A stretch of 13,986 bases of DNA from Pedobacter sp. UBA1951 (GTDB lineage: Bacteria > Bacteroidota > Bacteroidia > Sphingobacteriales > Sphingobacteriaceae): positions 1 through 13,986 of the forward strand of contig DDEP01000061.1 in the NCBI GenBank assembly GCA_002336465.1, written 5' to 3'. The position numbers and the translations under genes were made by a program. This document shows positions 7,808 through 13,986 of this stretch, piece by piece (position 1 is the stretch's first letter; each line of letters opens with the position of its first letter). The notes beneath the pieces were generated by a model, which was not told the DNA's origin, did not search any database, and saw nothing but the letters and a program-made list of their open reading frames with translations.

Positions 7808-8026
7808 TTAATTTTTTTGTTTTTTGCCTGCAATCAAAACAATCAAACCAACCAATAAAACCACACCGCCCACATAGGGTGGCCAACTTACATTTTTCTG
7901 CCTATCGGCTGTAATTTCTATAGAACCTGCATCTACTACTTTTTCCTTTTTGGTATAAGTAAATCCGGTCCAAATGAAAAGGATCAAACCGATTATGATA
8001 AGAAGTATGCCTAAAGATTTGCTCAT
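7808..8026 (-). CDS. Small two-helix membrane protein
   Basis: A 72-residue protein with membrane helices at about 5-22 (LGILLIIIGLILFIWTGF) and about 50-66 (YVGGVVLLVGLIVLIAG). The loop between is polar (KKEKVVDAGSIEITADRQ) and the protein ends with a basic tail, KKQKN. That pattern and the strong ribosome binding site argue that it is a real gene. Similar short proteins with a KEKVVD-type loop seem to be common in Bacteroidota, but I know no function for them. It is monocistronic, convergent with the thioredoxin-like gene, and divergent from tldD. Confidence 0.75.
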   Translation of the reverse strand: MSKSLGILLIIIGLILFIWTGFTYTKKEKVVDAGSIEITADRQKNVSWPPYVGGVVLLVGLIVLIAGKKQKN

Positions 8027-8032
8027 AAATTT

Positions 8033-8039
8033 CTCCTTT
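8033..8039 (-). promoter_or_regulatory. Strong Shine-Dalgarno site AAAGGAG
   Basis: The minus strand reads AAAGGAG six bases before the ATG of the small membrane protein (8026). This is a near-ideal Shine-Dalgarno sequence, unlike the other genes of this window, which lack one. It supports the chosen start. Confidence 0.6.
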
Positions 8040-8132
8040 CTGCCTTATGTTTAAAATATAACACCAGATAGCTATTGAAGGTTTGAACAATGAGAAATTA
8101 AGGAGAGAACTAAAAGCACTTTATCTACCATC

Positions 8133-8164
8133 TTGAACAGGTTTTAAGATCATAAATAGGTTTG
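8133..8164 (+). promoter_or_regulatory. Probable tldD-tldE promoter
   Basis: TAGGTTTG at 8157-8164 matches the Bacteroidota -7 consensus TAnnTTTG exactly, and a TTG at 8133-8135 sits 21 bases upstream, within the usual -33 spacing. It would give a leader of roughly 70 bases before the GTG of tldD. The -33 side lies inside a weak inverted repeat (ATCTT at 8130-8134, AAGAT at 8146-8150). Assignment is by consensus only. Confidence 0.45.
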
Positions 8165-8210
8165 GTACTTAATTATTTATCTATTTTTTATAAATACTAT
8201 GTACTTTATA

Positions 8211-8226
8211 GTTACATTTAAGTAAC
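8211..8226. repeat. Inverted repeat GTTAC-N6-GTAAC in the tldD leader
   Basis: GTTAC (8211-8215) and GTAAC (8222-8226) are perfect half-sites separated by ATTTAA, 16 bases before the GTG start. It lies downstream of the proposed promoter, so it could be a repressor site or a weak RNA hairpin near the ribosome site. The surrounding sequence is very AT-rich, so chance is also possible. Confidence 0.35.
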
Positions 8227-8242
8227 CTAAACCATTCTTAAC

Positions 8243-9883
8243 GTGAAACGTAGAAATTTTATTTATTTGACGGGAATTGGGGCTGCTGCGGCAATGCTCC
8301 CTGCAATCCCTGTATTTGGGAGAGAGATTTCTCCTGAGCAGGCATTAGAATATATAGACCCTGCCGCTAAAAAAATAATGTCGGATGTAGCCTTAAATGC
8401 TGCCCGTTCAAAAGGAGCAACTTATACAGATGTTCGTATAGGCAGATATCTCAATCAATATGTGGTAACACGAGAGGATAAAGTGGAAAATATAGTGAAT
8501 ACCGAATCATATGGTATTGGTATACGTGTAATTGCCAATGGAAGTTGGGGCTTTGCAGCAACAGACAAGATGGATAAAGACAGTATTGCCAAAGCCGCAG
8601 AATTAGCGGTAGCAATTGCCAAAGAAAACTCGCGTTTATTAACCGAGCCTGTGCAACTGGCTCCTCAAAAGGGATATGGAGAAGTAAGCTGGAAAGCTCC
8701 GATTGAAAAAAATGCTTTTGAAGTTCCCATTAAAGAAAAAGTAGATTTGCTTTTGTCTGTAAATGATGCCGCTATGAAAGGTGGTGCAGATTATATCAAT
8801 TCTATTTTGTTTATGGTAAATGAGCAGAAATATTTTGCCTCTACAGATGGTTCTTATATTGATCAGGATATTCATCGGATCTGGCCAACATTCTTTATTA
8901 CCAAAATTGATAAAACAACAGGCAAATTTGAAACCCGAAATGCATTAAGTGCGCCTACAGGCAAAGGTTACGAATACTTAAATGCTAGGCCAGAAGATAA
9001 AATACACAGTCCGGCTGGTACACTTTACAAAGGCCGTTACGATATGCTTGAAGATGCTAAACAGGCTGCAGTACAAGTAGGCCAGAAAATGACAGCCAAA
9101 TCTGTAGATCCTGGTAAATATGATTTGGTATTGGATCCATCTCACTTATGGTTAACGATCCATGAATCATGTGGGCACCCTACAGAGCTTGACCGAGTAT
9201 TAGGCTATGAAGCTAATTTTGCAGGAACCAGTTTCCTTACTTTGGATAAATGGGAATCTAAAAAATTCAATTACGGCAGTAAAGAAGTAAACATCACTGC
9301 CGATAAAACTGAAGTAGGCTCATTAGGAGCTGTTGGTTACGATGATGAAGGCGTAAAATGCGGTAAATGGGATATCATAAAAGATGGGATATTGGTAAAC
9401 TACCAAGCCATTCGTGATCAGGCACATATTTTGGGCTTAGATCATTCGCAAGGTTGTTGTTATGCCGATAATTGGAGCAGTGTTCAGTTTCAGCGTATGG
9501 CAAACATTTCTTTACAACCCGGTAAAAAACCATTGAGCATTGCCGATCAGATCAAGAATGTAGAAAAGGGTATCTATATTGTTGGCGATGGCTCGTTTTC
9601 TATTGATCAACAGCGCTATAATTTCCAATTTGGCGGGCAACTCTACTATGAAATTAAAGGTGGTAAAATTGTAGGCATGCTCAAAGATGTGGCTTACCAA
9701 GCAAATACACAAGAATTTTGGAATTCGTGTGTGGCAGTCTGTGATCAGAGCGATTATCGTTTAGGTGGATCGTTCTTTGATGGTAAGGGGCAACCTATGC
9801 AGTCAAGTGCCGTATCTCACGGATCGGCAACAGCACGCTTCAATAAAGTTAATGTAATTAATACAGCTAGAAAAATCGGATAG
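8243..9883 (+). CDS. tldD: TldD-like zinc metalloprotease with Tat signal
   Basis: A 546-residue TldD (peptidase family U62) protein. The metalloprotease motif HEXXXH is HESCGH (H307, E308, H312), and C500 in SCVAVC aligns with the C-terminal cysteine zinc ligand I recall from E. coli TldD. In the known system TldD and TldE form a heterodimeric protease that trims unfolded peptides, for example microcin B17 precursor and CcdA. The N-terminus is a clear twin-arginine signal: KRRNFIYLTG, then a hydrophobic run to VFG (about 5-26). It explains the extra length compared with the roughly 480-residue E. coli protein. The start must be the GTG at 8243, because an in-frame stop lies at 8228 and a later start would lose the twin arginines. 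tldE follows after 5 bases. Confidence 0.93.
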   Translation: MKRRNFIYLTGIGAAAAMLPAIPVFGREISPEQALEYIDPAAKKIMSDVALNAARSKGATYTDVRIGRYLNQYVVTREDKVENIVNTESYGIGIRVIANGSWGFAATDKMDKDSIAKAAELAVAIAKENSRLLTEPVQLAPQKGYGEVSWKAPIEKNAFEVPIKEKVDLLLSVNDAAMKGGADYINSILFMVNEQKYFASTDGSYIDQDIHRIWPTFFITKIDKTTGKFETRNALSAPTGKGYEYLNARPEDKIHSPAGTLYKGRYDMLEDAKQAAVQVGQKMTAKSVDPGKYDLVLDPSHLWLTIHESCGHPTELDRVLGYEANFAGTSFLTLDKWESKKFNYGSKEVNITADKTEVGSLGAVGYDDEGVKCGKWDIIKDGILVNYQAIRDQAHILGLDHSQGCCYADNWSSVQFQRMANISLQPGKKPLSIADQIKNVEKGIYIVGDGSFSIDQQRYNFQFGGQLYYEIKGGKIVGMLKDVAYQANTQEFWNSCVAVCDQSDYRLGGSFFDGKGQPMQSSAVSHGSATARFNKVNVINTARKIG

Positions 9884-9888
9884 AAATC

Positions 9889-11226
9889 ATGCCAATATTA
9901 ACGAAAGAACAAGCTAAAGCACTTTTAACCAAAGCGCTAAGCTACTCAAAAGCAGAACAATGCGAAATAAATCTATACGGATCAGATAGTGGCAATATCA
10001 GGTATGCTAAAAATTCTGTATCTACAAGTGGAGGGATCAGTTCCAACGGAATGGTCGTAACCTCTGCATTTGGAAAAAAATCTGGAACCGCTACAATCAA
10101 TGAGTTTGATGATGCTTCTTTAGAAAAAGTAGTACGTCGCTCAGAAGAATTAGCCCAACTTGCTCCTGAAAACCCTGAGTTTATGCCTTTCCTTGAGCCA
10201 CAACAATACGGTGCTGAAACACCTACATTTTCTGAAGCTACGGCAGCTGTATCTCCAAAAGAAAGAGCAGATGCGGTACAAGGAAGTTTAGCTCATGCCA
10301 GAGAAAATAAATTAACTGCTGCTGGTTTTCTATCAAATAGTATGGGATATTCAGCAATGATGAACAGTAAAGGTTTATTTGCTTATAATAAATCTACAGA
10401 TGTAGCTTTTAATATTACGGTAAGAACAGAAGACGGTAAAGGCTCTGGTTATGCTACTAAAGGTTATAATGACTTTAAAAAATTAGATGCGAAAGCAGAT
10501 ACAGTAATTGCAGCTAAGAAAGCATTATCATCTGTAGCTGCTAAAGCAATTGAGCCAGGTAAATATACCGTTATTTTAGAGCCAACTGCTGTAGCGGTGA
10601 TGCTCGAAAATTTGTTTTTCGGCTTAGATGCCAGACAGGCCGATGAGGGTCGTAGTTTCATGAGTAAGCCGGGAGGGAAAACAAAAGTAGGGGAGCAAAT
10701 GCTTGATGAACGCGTTAATATCTATTCAGATCCTTGGAATACAGACTTGCCAACTTCAAATTGGTCTGGCGATGGCAGACCGCAGGAAAAAGTGAACTGG
10801 ATTGAAAAGGGTGTGGTTAAAAATTTATACAGCTCTAGGTATTGGGCGCAGAAAACAGGTATTAAAGCAATCCCATCACCAGATGGCATAATTATGCAAG
10901 GTGGTACTAAAACCTTAGAAGAACTGATTAAAGGCACTGAGAAAGGGATATTGGTTACTCGTCTGTGGTACATTCGTTCGGTTGATCCACAAACTTTATT
11001 GTTAACAGGATTAACGAGAGATGGTACTTTTTATATTGAAAACGGGGAAATCAAATTTCCGGTTAAAAACTTCCGTTTTAATGAAAGCCCTATTATTATG
11101 TTAAATAATTTAGACGAATTGGGTAAAACAGAAAGAACGGTTAGTGGAGAAAGTAATGCCAATTATTTGCTTCCGCCATTAAAAATCAGAGATTTTACGT
11201 TTACCTCGCTATCAGATGCAATTTAA
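9889..11226 (+). CDS. tldE: TldE/PmbA-like protease subunit
   Basis: A 445-residue homologue of TldE (PmbA), the non-catalytic partner in the TldD/TldE protease. It shows the same fold landmarks as TldD (IRYAKNSVSTSGGISSNGMVV near the start, EPGKYTVILEPTAVAVMLENLF in the middle, and the TLLLTGLTRDGTFYIENGEIKFPVKNFRFNES block near the end) but has no HEXXXH; the equivalent position reads LENLFFGLDAR. In the E. coli system TldE helps close the proteolytic chamber. No signal peptide or membrane helix is visible at the N-terminus (MPILTKEQAKALL), in contrast to its partner. It starts 5 bases after tldD and is followed by a strong terminator, so the pair is a closed two-gene operon. Confidence 0.92.
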   Translation: MPILTKEQAKALLTKALSYSKAEQCEINLYGSDSGNIRYAKNSVSTSGGISSNGMVVTSAFGKKSGTATINEFDDASLEKVVRRSEELAQLAPENPEFMPFLEPQQYGAETPTFSEATAAVSPKERADAVQGSLAHARENKLTAAGFLSNSMGYSAMMNSKGLFAYNKSTDVAFNITVRTEDGKGSGYATKGYNDFKKLDAKADTVIAAKKALSSVAAKAIEPGKYTVILEPTAVAVMLENLFFGLDARQADEGRSFMSKPGGKTKVGEQMLDERVNIYSDPWNTDLPTSNWSGDGRPQEKVNWIEKGVVKNLYSSRYWAQKTGIKAIPSPDGIIMQGGTKTLEELIKGTEKGILVTRLWYIRSVDPQTLLLTGLTRDGTFYIENGEIKFPVKNFRFNESPIIMLNNLDELGKTERTVSGESNANYLLPPLKIRDFTFTSLSDAI

Positions 11227-11244
11227 GGTAGCTTTCTTATAAAG

Positions 11245-11278
11245 AAACCCGCTTTGGTCTAAACTAAAGCGGGTTTTT
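11245..11278 (+). terminator. Intrinsic terminator of tldD-tldE
   Basis: AAACCCGCTTT (11245-11255) pairs perfectly with AAAGCGGGTTT (11266-11276) around a 10-base loop. The stem is GC-rich in the middle and runs into a T-tract to 11278. It lies 18 bases after the tldE stop. This is the clearest terminator in the window, and its A-rich left side could also work in the opposite direction. Confidence 0.9.
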
Positions 11279-11349
11279 ATATTCTTAAGCGATATTTATT
11301 GTGCCCGATTTCTGTTCCGTAATCTCGTATTTGGTGCGATTTTTTAAAG

Positions 11350-11384
11350 TACATTAGGTACTGAAACAAGTTCAGGACAATGTA
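11350..11384. repeat. Bulged palindrome, possible REP-like element
   Basis: TACATT (11350-11355) pairs with AATGTA (11379-11384). After a 2-base AG bulge, GTACTGAA (11358-11365) pairs with TTCAGGAC (11371-11378) with one mismatch around an ACAAG loop. That makes a stem of 14 positions in a 35-base element between the tldE terminator and the end of the SRPBCC gene. No T-tract follows on either strand, so it is not an obvious terminator. The core CTGAA-ACAAG-TTCAG looks like dispersed intergenic palindromes of Bacteroidota genomes, from memory. The rest of 11279-11418 holds no gene that I can see. Confidence 0.5.
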
Positions 11385-11418
11385 AGGCTCAATTCAAACC
11401 TTGCTTTTAGAAGATATA

Positions 11419-11805
11419 TTAAAAATCTTCTTCAAAGAAGTCTATTAATCCTCCTAAATAATGTTCTTGTATGCCTTCAGTAAAATCATCATAATCTTCA
11501 TCAGGAATATTAGTTTGAACAAACTCAAGGGAAGTTCCTTTCTTATCGGGATGCAGTTTTATGGTTACAATAGAAGCTTCATTGTCTTCGCCAAAGTACC
11601 ATTGTTGTACTATTTTTTTGTTTTCTTCGAACTGGAGGTTCTTACCTACAATATCGCCATCCCACAAAGAGAATTCTTGATCCGCTTCTGCAACAAAATC
11701 TACTTCTGCTCCAGTCCATAGCTGAATACTCTGAGCTTTAGTTAGTGCCAAATAAACTTCATCAGGAGGAGCGGGGAGGGTTATATATTTTTTAAATGTT
11801 TTCAA
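11419..11805 (-). CDS. SRPBCC (START/AHSA1-like) domain protein
   Basis: A 128-residue protein that is one complete SRPBCC (Bet v1/START-like) domain of the AHSA1 type. It begins with the typical KKYITLPAPPDEVYLALT, has the SIQLWTG motif (helix after the first strand), the FSLWDGDIVGKNLQFEENKKIVQQWYFG strands, and the C-terminal helix GIQEHYLGGLIDFFEEDF. The fold makes a hydrophobic cavity for lipids or other small ligands; the ligand here is unknown. It is quite acidic at the end. It starts 7 bases after the stop of the acyl-CoA dehydrogenase gene on the same strand, so it is probably made from the same transcript. The link in function is unclear. Confidence 0.85.
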   Translation of the reverse strand: MKTFKKYITLPAPPDEVYLALTKAQSIQLWTGAEVDFVAEADQEFSLWDGDIVGKNLQFEENKKIVQQWYFGEDNEASIVTIKLHPDKKGTSLEFVQTNIPDEDYDDFTEGIQEHYLGGLIDFFEEDF

Positions 11806-11812
11806 TCGTTAA

Positions 11813-13003
11813 TTATTTAAAAGCATTTAAGCCGGTTACATCCATACCTGTAATTAACAAATGAACATCATGCGTGCCTTCATAAGTAACTACAGATTCC
11901 AAATTCATCATGTGGCGCATAATCGGATATTCTCCAGTTATACCCATTCCACCTAACATTTGACGGGCATTACGGGCAATATCCAATGCAATTTCAACGC
12001 TGTTGCGCTTTGCCATAGATATTTGTTCAGGAGTAGCTCTATTTTCGCTTTTTAATTTACCTAAACGCCAAACCAAAAGCTGTCCTTTGGTTATTTCGGT
12101 AATCATTTCGGCTAGTTTCTTTTGTTGCAACTGGAAACCACCAATTGGTCTGCCAAATTGCTCACGTTCTTTACTATATCTTAAAGCGGTATCATAGCAA
12201 TCCATAGCTGCACCTAATGCTCCCCATGCTATGCCATAACGAGCTTGGTTTAAACAGCCTAATGGACCTTTTAATCCTCTTATATCAGGAAATACATTCT
12301 CTTTAGGAACTTTAACGTTATCAAAAACAAGTTCACCAGTAGCTGAAGCCCTTAAGCTCCATTTATTATGTGTTTCGGGTGTGCTGAAGCCTTCCCAACC
12401 ACGTTCTACCACCATACCTCTTATCTTGCCTTCTTCATCTTTTGCCCAAACTACAGCAATATCAGCAAACGGAGCATTAGAAATCCACATCTTAGCACCG
12501 TTCAATATAAAATGGTCACCTTTATCTTTGATATTGGTTACCATACCTCCTGGATTAGAACCAAAATCGGGTTCAGTTAATCCAAAACAACCCATTAATT
12601 CGCCAGTAGCTAGTTTAGGAAGATATTTTTTTCTCATTTCTTCGCTGCCATAAGCATAAATAGGATACATAACTAAAGAGCCTTGTACCGATGCAGTAGA
12701 ACGGATGCCAGAATCGCCACGTTCAATTTCTTGCATAATGATTCCATAAGCGGTATAATCTAAGCCAGCACCTCCATATTCAACAGGAATAGTAGGGCCA
12801 AAGGCGCCAATTTCGCCAAGGCCTTTGAGTAAATGTTTAGGAAATTCGGCTCTTTGTGCGTAATCTTCAATAATAGGACTTACTTCTTTTTTTACCCAGT
12901 CTCTAACTGTTGCACGTATTAAAAGGTGTTCTTCAGATAATAATTCGTCAATTAAGTAATAATCAGGTGCCTCGTATAAGTCTTTTTTCGCTGATTTGCT
13001 CAT
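11813..13003 (-). CDS. gcdH: Glutaryl-CoA dehydrogenase-like acyl-CoA dehydrogenase
   Basis: A 396-residue FAD acyl-CoA dehydrogenase that resembles glutaryl-CoA dehydrogenase more than the short-chain enzymes. GCDH-like landmarks are DSGIRSTASVQGSLVMYPIYAYGSEE (about 97-122), MGCFGLTEPDFGSNP (the flavin-binding segment), WSLRASATGE, CLNQARYGIAWG, and the catalytic block MNLESVVTYEGTHDVH. The catalytic base is E375; Y374, R101 and E94 match positions that I recall as Tyr369, Arg94 and Glu87 of the human enzyme, which suggests the decarboxylating form (glutaryl-CoA to crotonyl-CoA, lysine and tryptophan breakdown). The start is the ATG at 13003 (MSKSAKKDLYEAP). It is the first gene of an operon with the SRPBCC gene. 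Substrate should be treated as a prediction. Confidence 0.9.
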   Translation of the reverse strand: MSKSAKKDLYEAPDYYLIDELLSEEHLLIRATVRDWVKKEVSPIIEDYAQRAEFPKHLLKGLGEIGAFGPTIPVEYGGAGLDYTAYGIIMQEIERGDSGIRSTASVQGSLVMYPIYAYGSEEMRKKYLPKLATGELMGCFGLTEPDFGSNPGGMVTNIKDKGDHFILNGAKMWISNAPFADIAVVWAKDEEGKIRGMVVERGWEGFSTPETHNKWSLRASATGELVFDNVKVPKENVFPDIRGLKGPLGCLNQARYGIAWGALGAAMDCYDTALRYSKEREQFGRPIGGFQLQQKKLAEMITEITKGQLLVWRLGKLKSENRATPEQISMAKRNSVEIALDIARNARQMLGGMGITGEYPIMRHMMNLESVVTYEGTHDVHLLITGMDVTGLNAFK

Positions 13004-13024
13004 GTTTGTATTAGATTTAAATTG

Positions 13025-13038
13025 TTGGTTGGAACCAA
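13025..13038. promoter_or_regulatory. Inverted repeat TTGGTT-GG-AACCAA upstream of gcdH
   Basis: Perfect 6-base half-sites (13025-13030 and 13033-13038) with a 2-base spacer lie 21 bases before the gcdH ATG. The repeat overlaps the proposed -7 box of gcdH, which is where a repressor dimer would sit. No regulator gene is adjacent. Confidence 0.5.
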
Positions 13039-13043
13039 AGTTA
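13036..13043 (-). promoter_or_regulatory. Possible -7 box for gcdH
   Basis: The minus strand reads TAACTTTG, an exact TAnnTTTG match, about 32 bases before the gcdH start. A -33 element is not clear; the best is a CTG at 13061-13063. The whole gap 13004-13126 separates divergent gcdH and folB and should hold both promoters. Confidence 0.4.
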
Positions 13044-13126
13044 ATAATTTAAAGTAAGGGCAGATAAAAACGAAGCTTAATTTTTATTTTAATTATTATT
13101 GTAGCTCAGAATAATTACAGACCATT

Positions 13127-13486
13127 ATGTTTATACAGACCGTAGCCCTAAAAGATGTTAAATTCTATGCATTTCATGGTTTATATCCCGAGGAACAATT
13201 AACCGGAAATCATTTTATAGTGGATGCGGAAGTAACTTTTGAGCCTAAAGGAAATACAGAAGATTTGGAGCGAACTGTGAACTATGAAGTGCTGAATAAG
13301 ATACTAGCAGAAGAGATGCTCAACACGCAAAAATTGTTAGAAACTGTGGTTAGGAATATGATCGATAAAATTTTATCATCCTATGCATTTGTGGACACCA
13401 TTACCATAGGTATCAGGAAAATAAATCCACCCATGCCAGGGCAGATTGGTCATTCCTTTGTTCAGCTAAAATACCAACGTAATTAG
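13127..13486 (+). CDS. folB: Dihydroneopterin aldolase
   Basis: A 119-residue cytosolic enzyme of folate synthesis that splits 7,8-dihydroneopterin into 6-hydroxymethyl-7,8-dihydropterin and glycolaldehyde. Conserved points are the start VALKDVKFYAFHGLYPEEQ (pterin loop with E22/E23), V51-N52-Y53 (the tyrosine of the active site), LLETV with E72 (pterin binding), and the catalytic lysine K98 in IRKINPPMPG. The length is normal. It is divergent from gcdH and has no folate gene beside it in this window. Its stop overlaps the stop of the convergent thioesterase gene by 4 bases. Confidence 0.94.
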   Translation: MFIQTVALKDVKFYAFHGLYPEEQLTGNHFIVDAEVTFEPKGNTEDLERTVNYEVLNKILAEEMLNTQKLLETVVRNMIDKILSSYAFVDTITIGIRKINPPMPGQIGHSFVQLKYQRN

Positions 13487-13902
13487 TGGAATTGTTCAAA
13501 CTTAATCATTCTTAAACGTTCAATCTCAGGGATAGGGGTAGAAGTCTTAGATTTTAGATCTATGGCAACGCAAGTTGTTTTGGCCGTAGAGCATATTATT
13601 TCGCCTTCTTTTTCTTTTTTTACGATTTTGTATTCAATATCAAAACTACTGTTCCCGATTTTAGAGGTGCGAACGTAAATGAAGATTTTATCGCCCCAAA
13701 CTATGGGTTTTATGTAGCTGATATTAACTTCCCTGATCACTATACCAGTTTTTTTCCAATTCCACTTAATGATCTGTTTCCAGTATTTGGTTCTAGCAAC
13801 CTCTATGTAAGTTAGATAAGTTGCGTTGTTCACATGTCCAAATGCGTCTAGGTCTGCAAACCTGATTTCTACAGTTGTTTTGTATCTAAAAGTATCTGTC
13901 AT
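13483..13902 (-). CDS. YbgC/FadM-like hotdog acyl-CoA thioesterase
   Basis: A 139-residue hotdog-fold (4HBT) thioesterase that would hydrolyse acyl-CoA. The signature is EIRFADLDAFGHVNNATYLTYIEVAR (about 12-37), with the catalytic-site Asp (D17 or D19), H23, N25/N26 and Y29 on the central helix. The rest fits: VNISYIKPIVWGDKIFIYVRTSKIGNSSFDIEYKI forms the beta sheet. Family members act on short or long acyl-CoA or acyl-ACP; the substrate is open. It ends convergently with folB, overlapping by 4 bases (13483-13486). The start ATG at 13902 gives the usual length. Confidence 0.9.
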   Translation of the reverse strand: MTDTFRYKTTVEIRFADLDAFGHVNNATYLTYIEVARTKYWKQIIKWNWKKTGIVIREVNISYIKPIVWGDKIFIYVRTSKIGNSSFDIEYKIVKKEKEGEIICSTAKTTCVAIDLKSKTSTPIPEIERLRMIKFEQFH

Positions 13903-13912
13903 TAGCTTTTGC

Positions 13913-13962
13913 TGTCTTTTTGTCTTGTTTTGTTTTCTTTGTTATGACTTTTTGTCTTATTT
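13913..13962. repeat. Two near-identical 18-base direct repeats, 32 bp apart
   Basis: TGTCTTTTTGTCTTG followed by TTT (13913-13930) recurs as TGACTTTTTGTCTTATTT (13945-13962) with two differences. They share an exact 11-mer, CTTTTTGTCTT (13916-13926 and 13948-13958). The offset is 32 bp, about three helical turns. They lie in the short gap upstream of the thioesterase gene, where its promoter should be. The region is a T-rich low-complexity stretch, so binding-site status is uncertain. Confidence 0.4.
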
Positions 13963-13965
13963 AAG

Positions 13966-13986
13966 ATGAAAGTTAGACTTGGAATA
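13966..13986 (+). CDS. Possible start of a further gene, cut by the window end
   Basis: An ATG at 13966 opens a frame of seven codons (MKVRLGI) that runs out of the window. It fits a divergent gene sharing the gap with the thioesterase, and the sense is compatible with a cytoplasmic protein. Seven residues are not enough to assign a family, and the frame may be chance. Confidence 0.25.

Noticed and set aside
7902..8090. A minus-strand frame overlapping the small membrane protein in another frame
   Set aside because: It lacks the ribosome binding site and the membrane-helix pattern, and shares bases with the better-supported 72-residue gene.
8130..8150. ATCTT/AAGAT inverted repeat upstream of tldD as an operator
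   Set aside because: Only five bases pair cleanly with an 11-base gap in AT-rich DNA; too weak to call on its own, though it overlaps the -33 region.
11409..11431. AGAAGAT-N9-ATCTTCT inverted repeat over the SRPBCC stop codon, as a terminator
   Set aside because: The stem is AT-rich, half of it is coding sequence, and no T-tract follows on the minus strand.
12368..12653. Plus-strand reading frames opposite gcdH
   Set aside because: They arise from the antisense of a well-conserved dehydrogenase and have no protein-like features of their own.
1..13986. Defence island, prophage, transposon, CRISPR or tRNA in the window
   Set aside because: No repeats with regular spacers, cloverleaf sequence, transposase, integrase or nuclease-type gene is visible; the genes are metabolic, envelope and regulatory.

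Overview
The window looks like a piece of the chromosome of a Bacteroidota bacterium, most likely a Sphingobacteriaceae (Pedobacter-like) soil or water organism. The evidence is the AT-rich sequence, the near absence of Shine-Dalgarno motifs, several matches to the Bacteroidota -7 box TAnnTTTG, and gene families typical of the group (DUF3667, WbqC, a TlpA-type thioredoxin fused to a DUF3738-like domain, a HAMP-less kinase with its regulator, a Tat-type TldD). Taxonomy is an inference from gene content. No tRNA, rRNA, CRISPR array, transposase, integrase or phage gene is visible. All complete genes look intact and host-like in base composition.

Layout. 1-631: the C-terminal part of a DUF3667 membrane protein, cut by the window edge. 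649-2536 (minus): an LpxL/HtrB-like acyltransferase followed by a family 2 glycosyltransferase, probably one operon for an envelope glycolipid or lipid A. 2573-4309 (plus): a WbqC-family protein and a CorA divalent-metal channel, 9 bases apart. 4312-6470 (minus): a two-component system, kinase first and then an OmpR-type regulator, overlapping by ATGA. 6589-7752 (plus): a secreted TlpA-like thioredoxin with a C-terminal DUF3738-like domain. The 118-bp divergent gap between kinase and thioredoxin genes carries four TTAAC boxes at exactly 10-bp spacing, a probable operator for the regulator next door. 7808-8026 (minus): a small two-helix membrane protein.

8243-11226 (plus): a TldD/TldE metalloprotease pair in which TldD has a twin-arginine signal and TldE has none, closed by a strong intrinsic terminator. 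11419-13003 (minus): a glutaryl-CoA dehydrogenase-like enzyme and a small START/AHSA1-type protein in one operon. 13127-13486 (plus): dihydroneopterin aldolase (folate synthesis). 13483-13902 (minus): a hotdog-fold acyl-CoA thioesterase, convergent with folB and overlapping it by 4 bases. The last 21 bases may be the start of another plus-strand gene.

Most of the window is ordinary housekeeping and envelope biology. The signals most worth a second look are the helically phased TTAAC array, the Tat-exported TldD whose partner lacks a signal, a bulged 35-base palindrome at 11350-11384, and an inverted repeat overlapping the probable gcdH promoter. I found no clear undescribed defence or mobile system.
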